A stretch of 64,000 nt of DNA from contig JAHLKD010000121.1 of NCBI GenBank assembly GCA_025526935.1, positions 84,851-148,850 of the forward strand. Reading direction: 5' to 3'. Origin of the DNA: Cladochytrium replicatum. Its lineage: Eukaryota > Chytridiomycota > Chytridiomycetes > Cladochytriales > Cladochytriaceae. The notes beneath the pieces were generated by a model. It was not told the DNA's origin. It saw only the letters and a list, made by a program, of their open reading frames with translations, and did no database searches. How positions within the stretch are numbered: the stretch's first letter is position 1; every line of letters starts with the position of its first letter. This document shows positions 21,942 through 30,706 of the stretch, piece by piece. Both the position numbers and the translations under genes were made by a program.

Positions 21942-22961
21942 ATGATCCAACACTTCGATGCGCTCATCGCCGTCGCCGGCATGGCTGGCGAGCTGTGGTC
22001 ACTGCGTGCCATTATCGCACTGGTCAACCTTGGTGTACCCGACGAGCTTGCGAATGGCCCAGCAACTGCTGAGGAGATTTCCGAGAAGCTGAAGCTCCAC
22101 GCTCCCTCTGTTTTCCGTGCGATGCGAGGGGCAGTGTACCGCGGATTCATGACCGTAGACCCCGCAACTCGAGTGTTCGATTTGACCGAGAAGGGTGGTG
22201 TTCTTACGACCTCCCACCCTTACTCCATGGTGAACCTCGTCAAGCTTTACGGCAGCCCTGGCCTCTGGCAACCCTGGGCTCACGCTGAACACTCGGTACG
22301 CACCGGCGAGGTCGGAACCATTCCGGCCTTTGGTGAGGACATCTGGTCTTACTACGCCAAACATCCCGAAGAGAGCGCGATCTTCTCCGATGCGATGACC
22401 AACTACTCTTCCACCGAGGTCGAGCACCTGATTGCAAAGTATCCCTTCGCTGATGGCGACCCGAAGGTCATCGTCGACGTCGCCGGCGGAAACGGCGCAT
22501 TCCTCAAGGCGATCCTCGAGGCACTCCCCAATGCGCGCGGAATCCTGTTCGATCTCCCGCAAGTCATCGACAACCTCCCTGCGGATGCACCCGCAGCTGG
22601 CCATGACCGCATCGAGCTGGTCGGCGGTTCGTTCCTCGAGCCTGTCATCCCGTCCGGCGGAGATATCTACATCCTCAAGCACATTCTTCACGACTGGTAC
22701 GACCCAGAGTGTGTCACGATGCTCAAGAACATCGAGAGGGTGATGAGCCCCGGTGCAAGGTTGCTGGTCTGCGAGGAGCCGCACAGCTACGGGCCGGAAG
22801 GACAGCCGATGGCCATGTTGGATCTCACGATGTTGGTGATGATCGGAGGCAAGGAACGCTTCTTGGAAGAGTACGAGAAGCTTTTCGATGAGGCAGGGCT
22901 GAAAATTACGGGTGTCATTCCGACTGGGGGTGTTTCTGTCATCGAGGCGATGAGGAAGTGA
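21942..22961 (+). CDS. SAM-dependent O-methyltransferase (copy 2)
   Basis: A single exon of 339 aa, clearly paralogous along its full length to the gene at 17503-18525: it starts MIQHFDALIAVAGMAGELWS and shares RAMRGAVYRGFMT, FDLPQV and NLPADAP. The SAM-binding motif is IVDVAGGNGAFL: the second glycine of the usual DxGGG is alanine here. The catalytic segment KHILHDWYDPEC keeps the histidine. The substrate is unknown, and the divergence around the motif and at residues 85-130 suggests a different substrate from copy 1. It also lacks introns. The two copies are 3.4 kb apart on the same strand, separated by the HExxH gene and the ankyrin-like pseudogene, so they probably arose by local duplication. 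Confidence 0.9.
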   Translation: MIQHFDALIAVAGMAGELWSLRAIIALVNLGVPDELANGPATAEEISEKLKLHAPSVFRAMRGAVYRGFMTVDPATRVFDLTEKGGVLTTSHPYSMVNLVKLYGSPGLWQPWAHAEHSVRTGEVGTIPAFGEDIWSYYAKHPEESAIFSDAMTNYSSTEVEHLIAKYPFADGDPKVIVDVAGGNGAFLKAILEALPNARGILFDLPQVIDNLPADAPAAGHDRIELVGGSFLEPVIPSGGDIYILKHILHDWYDPECVTMLKNIERVMSPGARLLVCEEPHSYGPEGQPMAMLDLTMLVMIGGKERFLEEYEKLFDEAGLKITGVIPTGGVSVIEAMRK

Positions 22962-23129
22962 ATAGTGTAGTTTTTCTTTTTAGATAGCTTTAGGCTTTTC
23001 TGATTCCAGTACTGATACCTTCCTGTTCTATGGGCAAATACATGTAGCCAGAAATCATAAAATCATAACAAAATTATGTCAGATTTTCCTTATTTTTTAA
23101 CAAACCAACCATGTCACGTGGCTGTCCGA

Positions 23130-25107
23130 ATGTCGCTCTTCGACGGTGAAATTGTGCTGCTCCTGGGCGACAGGATCGAGAGAGCCCGCTTGAAGGTGCT
23201 GAGGGGCATCTTAGAACGAAACGGTAGATATTATGATGACTGATTCTGCCAGACTAACCCACGAAAACAGGTGGCAAAGCTGCTGCAGCCTTCGGCCCAA
23301 CTGTTACCCGTATTTGTTCGGTGTTGCCGCCAACCGATGTCCTCGGCAAGCTCAGAATATCCAAAGTTCCACAAACAGTAGATATTGTGCATCCTGACTG
23401 GATAACTGCTTCAGTTCAGGTACATGCAACCCAAAGCATTCGCAACATCTTTGTGATAGCGGATGACAGGAGGGGACATTGAGCACTGCGCATCGAACGC
23501 TTGTGGGACAGCAAAACTCGGAACTTCTCTCTGAAGATCCAACCGTGATCTTGTCTGACTGTGAGACAGTCTCGATTCCTGACGACAGTGAAACGGGCGA
23601 AAACCCGTTCGTCGTAAAGCGAACCTTTCCTCCAGATCTAACACCTGGTTCAAGTCAAACATCTGGGAAGGAACATGGGCGGGAGCGAACCTCACCCTTT
23701 GCGCTCCCAAACGAGGTCTCTGGATCGTCCTCCTTCACAGTTGTCCCTGAGCGATCTGATTCATTCCTCAACACTCAACCTGTATTTACCTCTGACACGA
23801 TTGACCTTTCGGGAAACACGACCGACGAAGACCTCCCTCCGCGAAAACGCGCAAAGATAGGTTCGGCTTCGTCATCTCCTTCGACGAAGCGGTTTGTGAG
23901 AAACCAGCAGTCGTGGTCATGCATGCACCGGAATTCGCACGAGTCCAAATGGAGAGATGATAGAAACCTGAACAAGGACATCACGGACTTGTTTGAAAAG
24001 TTGGTGAAGCGATATGAGGCCGAGGGGGACGAATGGCGTTTGATTTCGTACCGCAAAGCAATCCAGGCACTTAAGCGTCACCCGAAAAAGATCATGAGTG
24101 GGGAAGAGGCGGGGAAGATTAGGGGGATTGGAACCCAGATGGCGAAAAAGGTTGAGGAAATCATCGTTACCGGTGGTCTGAGAAAAGCCGAGGAAACGCC
24201 AATAGAACTGGAGCATTTGGCTATTTTCCAGGGGATTTATGGTGTGGGTCCTAGTATTGCTCGCAAATGGTATGCGTTGGGCATGCGAACGCTCGAGGAC
24301 GTAAAGAAAAGGGACAAGATGGGCCAGATCCATCTCACACACGATCAGCGCGTCGGTCTCGAGCATTACGAAGATTTCAAGGTTTGATGAAACTTCCGTT
24401 TGACCAGCATCAGTTTGAATTTCAACTCTGACACGCAGGTGCGAATCCCTCGAGATGAAGTGACCGAACTGGGACAACGAGTCATCGACGAGGCAGCGCG
24501 AATTGACCCAACAACCTTGGTTTTCATTACCGGATCCTATCGACGTGGAGCGCCAGATTCCGGTGATATAGATCTGTTGATATGTCCTGCAGAGGATGCA
24601 CACCTTAGGATTCTGGGTCTCCTCGTTGCTCGTCTGAAAGAATCCAATCCACCGTTCTTGACCGACGATTTGGGCTCTGCCGACGATCCAACTATGTACA
24701 AGGGTGTTTGCCGTTTGAACCAAAATAGCAGTCATCGACGGATAGATATGCTAATGGTCCGTCGCGAAGAGCTTGGCTCTGCATGTAGGTCGCAGAGATT
24801 GGGATCTCGATCGGTGTTCTTATTCGGCACAAGTGATCCATTTTACAGGAAATGATGTCTTTAATCGATCTATCCGTCATCTTGCGTCTAAAAAGGTGCT
24901 TCGTTGCACCAACTTTCTGTGGTTTGATGTGCTCATCAGTTGTCTCAGGGGATGAGGTTAAGCCAACACGGGCTATTTCAGAATGTCGTCAGAGGCAAGA
25001 ACCGGGCAAAGATCAATGAAGGCGAGCGAATTGCGGGCGCAACGGAGGAAGAGGTGTTCGAAGCGCTGTGTGTGCCCTACAGGCCTCCCGAAGAGCGCAA
25101 TGCCTAG
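23130..25107 (+). CDS. POLL: DNA polymerase lambda-type, family X
   Basis: Six exons: 23130-23223, 23271-23419, 23470-24381, 24439-24784, 24834-24895 and 24949-25107, giving 573 aa, close to the usual 575 or so of polymerase lambda. A BRCT domain fills residues 1-81, ending HPDWITASVQ. A Ser/Pro-rich linker follows. The 8-kDa lyase part with helix-hairpin-helix is at about 240-330 (YRKAIQALKRHPKKI, GIGTQMAKKVEEII, YGVGPSIARKWYALGMRTLE). The palm has GSYRRGAPDSGDIDLLI with metal ligands Asp428 and Asp430, and RRIDML with Asp488. FTGNDVFNRSIRHLASKKGM is the dNTP-selecting segment, and the end EERNA matches the family C-terminus. It should act in the nucleus in base-excision repair gap filling and end joining. 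All introns are 47-57 nt and GT-AG. Fungal Pol4 is the alternative name. Confidence 0.93.
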
Positions 25108-25253
25108 GATTGATACAAGTACAGCATTACGTATATTCGTACATTCGCGTGGGAGAATACAACGCATTTGAACTAATGGTTTTTTTCATATTTAAAAGAC
25201 GTTCAATAGTATTCATGTTATGAGATGTGGAAAATTGACTGAAATCTTCACAC

Positions 25254-25699
25254 TCAAGATATCACACATGCTGACGCAAGAATCGTATCGACCACCACGT
25301 TGGCAAGCTCCTCTCCCACCGCCTCGCCAACCACCTTTCCCGCCACATCCATCGCTCCTTGCATAGGCTTGTGTTTGTCTTTGTACCGCAGCGCTTGGAT
25401 CTCCCGGTTCAGATTCTGCATCTGCTTGTCCATCGCCGCCAGCCGCATACTTTGGTCTGCCAGCCGCTTATTCTGGTGCCGGCTGTGATAGGCAAGGATC
25501 ACTGAGAGCGAGATCAAGAAGAGGACAGCAACAGTCGTCCAATGCTCTTTCATGGACAGTGCCATGGTTTTGATCGAAAGCCTGTGGTTGCTCATGATTT
25601 GGAGGGCGCTTGAAGAAGAAGACGTCAGAAACACAGTGCGCGCGTTGCTTGTTACTGGCAGTGGTCATCTCACCTGGAGAAGAAGCTGGGGAGTGCCAT
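25254..25699 (-). CDS. small membrane/coiled-coil protein with CaaX end (A)
   Basis: Two exons, 25699-25674 and 25608-25254 (intron 65 nt), 126 aa. The short first exon encodes MALPSFFS. A single membrane segment follows at about residues 33-50 (TVAVLFLISLSVILAYHS), then a coiled coil (MDKQMQNLNREIQALRYKDK), a KHKPMQ hinge and a small amphipathic Gly/Val-rich part. It ends ASACVIS: Cys-Val-Ile-Ser is a CaaX box of the type normally farnesylated. The paralogue at 26249-26614 keeps the first exon, the membrane segment, the hinge and CVIS, which argues that all are real. I do not recognise the family. It could be a membrane-tethered protein anchored at both ends. Confidence 0.65.
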
Positions 25700-26248
25700 A
25701 ATGCTTGGCTGGTTTGGTGTAAAAGGGTGTAAAAGAATGACCGCGAAGTACATGCATATTGATGTGGACAGTGGCATCTGGAGATATGTATTGCGTTCAA
25801 ATGCAGGGTTCGGGGTTTACACATCGTTGTGCCGCATCCAAAAACATCACAACCAGGATGTTACGGGAAAATGCATCTGAATTGTGAAGCTTTGCAATTC
25901 GAGGTCACGGATCAACACAGGCAACGGGCGTATCAATAAAGTAACCTGGGACGGGTATTGCTGAGAGCACAGCTTCATGACTTTTTGCAAAGTGATAGAA
26001 GTATTGGACTTCGCACATTAAAAGCACATGAAGAAAAAGTTTCAATTCCAATCTGGTACAACAACTCCAATTACTCTGATAATGAGCTCGAGGTCTATTT
26101 ATCATATAAGTTGAAAGGGAAGAGGTATTTGAAGCGGTGCGGGTTCCCTATCGGCCTTCGACAGAGCGCAACACTGAGAACACTCGTCATTCTTAAAGTG
26201 TTCACAAAAAAACAATTAATTTTGTGCGATATTGACCGTAACGATGGG

Positions 26249-26614
26249 TCAAGATATCACACACGCTGCTGCAAGAATCGCACCAACTACCGCCTCACCC
26301 ACCACCTTTCCCGCAGTCTGCATAGGCTTGTGTTTGTTCTTATTGCGCAACGCTTGGACTTCCTGGTGAAGGCTTTGTATCTGCATGTTCACGGCCGAAA
26401 GCCGCATGTTGTAGTAGCAAAGCATTGCGAAGAGCGAGATCAAGAGGAGAGAAACGATCCAATGCTCTCTCATGATCAGAGCCACGGTTTTGATCGTGAG
26501 CAAGGGGTAGCTCATGATGTCGAGAACGCTTGAGGAGGATACACTATCAGATAATCATGAAGTAAGCACAAGATACTGCAACTCGTACCTTTTGAAGAAG
26601 CCGGGAAGTGCCAT
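26249..26614 (-). CDS. small membrane/coiled-coil protein with CaaX end (B)
   Basis: Two exons, 26614-26589 and 26543-26249 (intron 45 nt), 106 aa. It starts MALPGFFK, then has a membrane segment (IVSLLLISLFAMLCYY), a coiled coil (MQIQSLHQEVQALRNKNKHK), the sequence PMQTAGKVVGEAVVGAIL and a terminal AAACVIS. It is a tandem paralogue of the gene at 25254-25699, about 20 residues shorter, mainly in the coiled coil and tail. The C-terminal CVIS CaaX box is unchanged although flanking codons differ. Function unknown. Confidence 0.65.
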
Positions 26615-26924
26615 GTTGCTTGCTGGCTTGTCTGGTGTACGAAATGATTCGGAAATGGTGGCATGGTCTGCGGTGCCTGCATGCATACACTGCAGGTTCC
26701 GACTTACGCATCTTTGTCAGAATTGTGGGATTAGCAAGCTGGTCTCTGTCACAAATATCAACGTTTATAACCCTCCATTCCTATCCCCTCCTGCCTCATC
26801 TCCATCGGGATAAGGAGCTAACTGGACACAACTCTGTTAGCACACGAAAACCCAACCAGTTGTCTAAAACAAGGTCTATTAATTCCTATCACACAAAATA
26901 GAAAAGAGTTGGAAATTGCATTTT
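26615..26924. other. intergenic region, nothing recognised
   Basis: About 310 bp upstream of small protein gene B and downstream of the methyltransferase gene. It should hold the promoter of the former and the 3' end of the latter. No other feature was seen. Confidence 0.4.
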
Positions 26925-28383
26925 CTATAGTCGCCTTCGCGCAAAGACCCGATACTACAGTGTTCTTTTAACCTCGTGTGCACACCTCATCTCGAATCGT
27001 GGCTACTTACTATCGGTAAGCCCGCCTTCACTTCAGCAAGTTCCAGTATAAATCCGTCAGCTATCGCGTTCCATTCATCAACCGTCTTTCCCAATGCTTG
27101 GGTTGCCAATCCACCGATTGCTTCATACAGTCGACGCACGTCCCAAGCCCAAAGTCGACCAATCTCCTCTCCTTCTCCGGGGAGTGTCCAGCCAAGAGGT
27201 GCAAGGCGCTCGATTGTCTCAATTTCCTCGTATAAGTGGCTCGATTCGACCAATGATCGCAACTCCCGACCTGAATGCGAAGTAAGTCAGGTTGATGGTT
27301 AGATCAAAGTTGTCGTAGGACAAGTATTACCCAAGTAGCTGTTGATACCCCGGGCGGCGAATATCGAGCTTATCACTTTGATAACCTCTGTCAAATTTTG
27401 GGTTGGCGGGTCATTTGGGAAGCCTGGGATTTCGATCTTTGTGAAATAAAATAGAGTTGATCAGAAAAGTTTATTGAGTGAGAGATAAGAGAACCTCGAC
27501 AAGATCGATGTATCCACCAGGTTTTGTTACTCGAAAGAATTCGGCGATGACGTCAGGCCATCGAGCTGCTGGGACAGCTCCGAACATGTTCTGTTGGTGA
27601 ACTTGGCAACGGTCAATTTACTGGATGGTTCCGATGACGAAACTTACCATAGTCGAAGGATTCATCGTCAACTGTCAAAGATGTTAATTATTGTGCTTGC
27701 CAAACCGATACCTACAAGATACCGACATGGTAGTTTCTGAAGTACATCTGCTTCAACGAGCCTGATCTTTTCGCCCGATAATTGTTGGAAAGTGCTTGCC
27801 CATTCAGTTATTTTTATATCCTGAAACGACACGTTTATGAGTATCGCTATCACAGAGTGTGCGACCATTACATACCAATCCTACGTAATCACCCTCGGGA
27901 AAATCACGCTGCATCTCCGCCAACCAGATACCAGATCCACAGCTAGCATGCATAGTTTTCAGGTCCATTATCTAATCTCGGGAGAACGCTTACCCAACGT
28001 CCAGGACACTTGCGCCCAGCTCTAGGAGGTCCCGCGGTATTCCTTTGTAGTTGTGACCGTCGAATCGCTGCCGCACGAGATGGTGCTGTAAGTTCAAGCG
28101 CACATTTTGGACTGCACTGTGCTGTGTCACAAATTGAAATGGCTAAAGTAAGACAAAGGTTTGTGGAAGCGGAAGAAAAGTTACTACGTCGAGAAAGTAG
28201 GACTAGAACAAAAGCTGTGAGTTGGGATGGATTGTGGTATTGCAAAGAAGTGCTCACTTCGCTAAATTCGTTGTTGGCAAATGCGGCAGCAGCTTCGAAG
28301 TCCACCTGAAACTGAGTTTTCCCTTGGTTTAGATGATGCTGGTTGACCGTCGCTCCTTGCGATTGAATATCTTGCAGTGACAT
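26925..28383 (-). CDS. class I SAM-dependent methyltransferase, nine exons
   Basis: Exons 28383-28258, 28085-27994, 27942-27876, 27820-27727, 27671-27648, 27601-27495, 27436-27331, 27270-27011 and 26954-26925; 301 aa, with the frame closing exactly. After an N-terminal HHLVRQRFDGHNYKG helix, motif I VLDVGCGSGIWLAEM has its aspartate at residue 71. Then come GDYVGLDI, a KIRLVEADVLQKLPFDDESF block, DYVHQQNMFGAVPAARWPDV, FRVTKPGGYIDLVE, and an end YRVFARRRL typical of the fungal UbiE/LaeA-like group. Exon five is only 24 nt; the first intron is 172 nt, the others 46-60. The substrate (small molecule or protein) cannot be inferred. The donors GTCGGT at 27726 and GTTCTC at 27494 are weak but required by frame and motif continuity. 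Confidence 0.85.
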
Positions 28384-29072
28384 TCTGCCGAGAACGGACG
28401 AAGGAAACGTCGACTTTATGAATAATGCGAAAATTTTGGTGCGTCTGTGCCCAAGTCGATGAGTTGTTGTCTACAAACGTCAGGCTAGCGACACGGGAAC
28501 AAAGAGCGAACAAAGCGTGCACGACGCATGCAATGGATTTTCAGGTAGCCCAACCAGCTTTGCAACTTTCAGGTATTAATACATGCTTTGGTTAGAAGAT
28601 ATATTGGGCAGGCACCCAGATCCATTCAGCGAACCTACACCATCGTTAAACCACCGCTGAGTGTATCATGTCACTGGCATTCATAATCCGTTTCCTCATT
28701 CTCCCGTCTTCCAGTGTTTGATCCCATATGCCCGCCACGACCATTATAATCCTGATACCCGCACCAAAACTGCGCGGCGATTTTATTCTGTGTACCCGGC
28801 AAATGAACCAACCCCGCAGCAGTTTGCACCTGGTCGTGCAACGACAGATGGGAGGACGCACCTCGAGCAATGGACTCCGGATCTTTAGTTTTCCAAAAAT
28901 TATATGCTGCTTTCATCTTCCCGTGCTTTTGTGGCATTACACGGTGGAAGAACAGGTCGACATCGTCTGCCGCAATAGCAAAGTTTTTCATTTGTACCAG
29001 TCACCTCTCAACGTGTCACCAAATCGCACTTGTTAATCGCGAAAGAGTAATTTGACAAAACATATCAAGAAG
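28384..29072. other. intergenic region with one doubtful ORF
   Basis: Between the methyltransferase promoter and tRNA-Ala. A minus-strand frame 28991-28671 (106 aa) has no recognisable domain, and the reverse strand is equally open, so I do not call it a gene. Confidence 0.35.
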
Positions 29073-29145
29073 TGGAGAACCGGGGTATCGATCCCCGTGC
29101 CTCGCGCATGCTAAGCGCGCGCTCTACCATCTGAGCTAGTTCCCC
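29073..29145 (-). tRNA. tRNA-Ala (AGC)
   Basis: The minus strand folds as a standard cloverleaf of 73 nt. The acceptor stem pairs GGGGAAC with GTTCTCC (one G-T pair). The D arm starts AGCTCAGATGGTAGAGC. The anticodon stem-loop GCGCGCTTAGCATGCGC puts AGC at positions 34-36. The T arm is CGGGGATCGATACCCCG, and the discriminator is A. Internal A and B box sequences match Pol III promoters. No intron. Confidence 0.95.
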
Positions 29146-29155
29146 AGTGCCGCCG

Positions 29156-29370
29156 CACCTGTATTTGACACCTCAGCAGAGCCTGACGGGTAGTCACAGG
29201 AATGAGTTTTTAAGATCTCTGATTTCTATTTCGCTTTGCCCTCCGACTTGCGCGCTTCCCTATGTGCTGGTCCACGACCATCTTGTAAGGCACTTTGGGT
29301 GTTGTTTATTGTTATGCATTGTATGTGCAAATAAATAAATAATATTGTTCAAAAAAAAAAAAAAAAAAAA
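29156..29370 (+). mobile_element. 5'-truncated retrotransposon tail with poly(A)
   Basis: It starts CACCTGTATTTGACACCT only 10 bp from the 5' end of tRNA-Ala and ends AATAAATAAATAATATTG, TTC and 20 adenines (29351-29370). The same sequence, in reverse orientation, is found at 59792-60010 and 61043-61260, and in diverged form at 48085-48260. The other copies are the 3' ends of ORF1-only units, so this is a 5'-truncated copy. It runs straight into the non-LTR retrotransposon that starts at 29371. Confidence 0.8.
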
Positions 29371-29524
29371 CGCACCCCCCGCTGTGCCCCCTGATGGACT
29401 TTCTGGTGGCACCGTGATTTTTGAGGCCCGTTCGCACCCCCGTGCCTCCTCTGTTGAAAATTCCGCTCCACAGCTTCCATTCTCCGCTCCTGCCTCTCCA
29501 ATTCACTGGGCCGATGATGTGAAT

Positions 29525-30706
29525 ATGGGGGAGGATGAAAATGCCGAATCACGTGACTTCCGATCACGTGACCGACGCGCCAAAAGACCTGCTGAACATG
29601 AATTGCCCCGTGGTCGCTCCCGTTCTCGTTCCCGATCACATCTGACAGGTGTCCGGGTTCTTGCTGCTGTGGCTGCTCCCTCGAGTGTTGCATCTCTGGC
29701 CGATCTCCGTGTCGTTCTCACTCAGATGCGATCTGTTTGTGCAACCTTTGATCCGTTGGCGATGCTGGATCCTATGCTTGCACATTTGCCGAGGGACACT
29801 CCTGCTGAATTTTTTAGTGTTTGTCGTGATATGGCCGAGGATCTGGTGGGTCGCTTTGGGAGGCCGCTGCCTTCGCCTTCACCTCCGGTTGCCCCTGTCT
29901 CCCGCCATGATGATGTGGCTGCGCCTGTGTGCCTTCCCCCTAGACAACTGCATGGTAATCCTTCAATTCAGGACGATCTTGGGAACTCTGGTGCTCCTGG
30001 CCCTCGCCCCCCGTCTAGTCGACCTGCCCCACGTGGACCTCGTGGTCCACGCACTTATGCTGCTGCTGCTGCCAATGCCCGTGCCCGTGTGCTTGAGAGT
30101 CTCCCCACACTGAGTGCTGAATCTCGTACAGAAGCTGTCAGGACTGCCCTTGCTGGTCGTGACCCCACTTCGAATGTCAGCCTTCGTGGCCCTCGGCCTG
30201 TCGTATTCTATCCTCCGACCTCTCCGCTGCTGGTCTCCCCACCTGCTGATCTTCAGGCCCGTGTGGATGATTTGACCACTGTGTACATCAAGGACATCAT
30301 GAGACAGCGGCTCGGCTTTGTGCGGACCATGCTGAGGGCTCTCTTGGGCGATGAGGTGGTGCGTGGTATCCGCCACATCAGTTTCGTTGGTCGCAACATT
30401 GCTTCCTTTATCTGTATTCGCTCAACCGCAATTGCTCTCCGTGCGCACTTCTCCACCCAGGAAGCTTCCACTGACGAATCAAACCCTGACTTTCTTCGCC
30501 GAGCCTCTACTCTGCCTTTGGAGCAGCGGGAGGCTGCGGTCAGGGAAGTTGTTCACAAGAGATATGCACATATCCTCAGTTCAGTTACTGATCCTGCTAT
30601 TTTCCTGTATGTCCGTGGTCAGCTCCCCATGGATGCTCAGGAAACTGTGCTGGACAGTGCCCGCGGGATTGCGCGTCAGCCTCGCTCAACCCATCTTCGT
30701 CAATGA
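29525..30706 (+). CDS. LINE ORF1 protein
   Basis: From the first ATG the frame gives 393 aa; the frame is open upstream to the poly(A) junction at 29371, so the true N-terminus may be lost. Early residues are Arg/Ser-rich (RSRDRRAKRPAEHELPRGRS). The middle is Pro/Ala-rich. The last 150 residues are helical and charged (YIKDIMRQRLGFVRTMLRAL, then REAAVREVVHKRYAHILSSV). This fits a nucleic-acid-binding ORF1, although no CCHC zinc knuckle or RRM was seen. The stop TGA overlaps the ATG of ORF2 by four bases (ATGA), suggesting termination-reinitiation. Related sequence is encoded by the half-LINE units at 59792-62310. Confidence 0.75.
   Translation: MGEDENAESRDFRSRDRRAKRPAEHELPRGRSRSRSRSHLTGVRVLAAVAAPSSVASLADLRVVLTQMRSVCATFDPLAMLDPMLAHLPRDTPAEFFSVCRDMAEDLVGRFGRPLPSPSPPVAPVSRHDDVAAPVCLPPRQLHGNPSIQDDLGNSGAPGPRPPSSRPAPRGPRGPRTYAAAAANARARVLESLPTLSAESRTEAVRTALAGRDPTSNVSLRGPRPVVFYPPTSPLLVSPPADLQARVDDLTTVYIKDIMRQRLGFVRTMLRALLGDEVVRGIRHISFVGRNIASFICIRSTAIALRAHFSTQEASTDESNPDFLRRASTLPLEQREAAVREVVHKRYAHILSSVTDPAIFLYVRGQLPMDAQETVLDSARGIARQPRSTHLRQ

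Noticed and set aside
21999-22784. Minus-strand frame of 261 codons
   Set aside because: It is antisense to the second O-methyltransferase, with no motif of its own.
28671-28991. 106-codon minus-strand frame beside tRNA-Ala
   Set aside because: No domain, no splice context, and the opposite strand is equally open.
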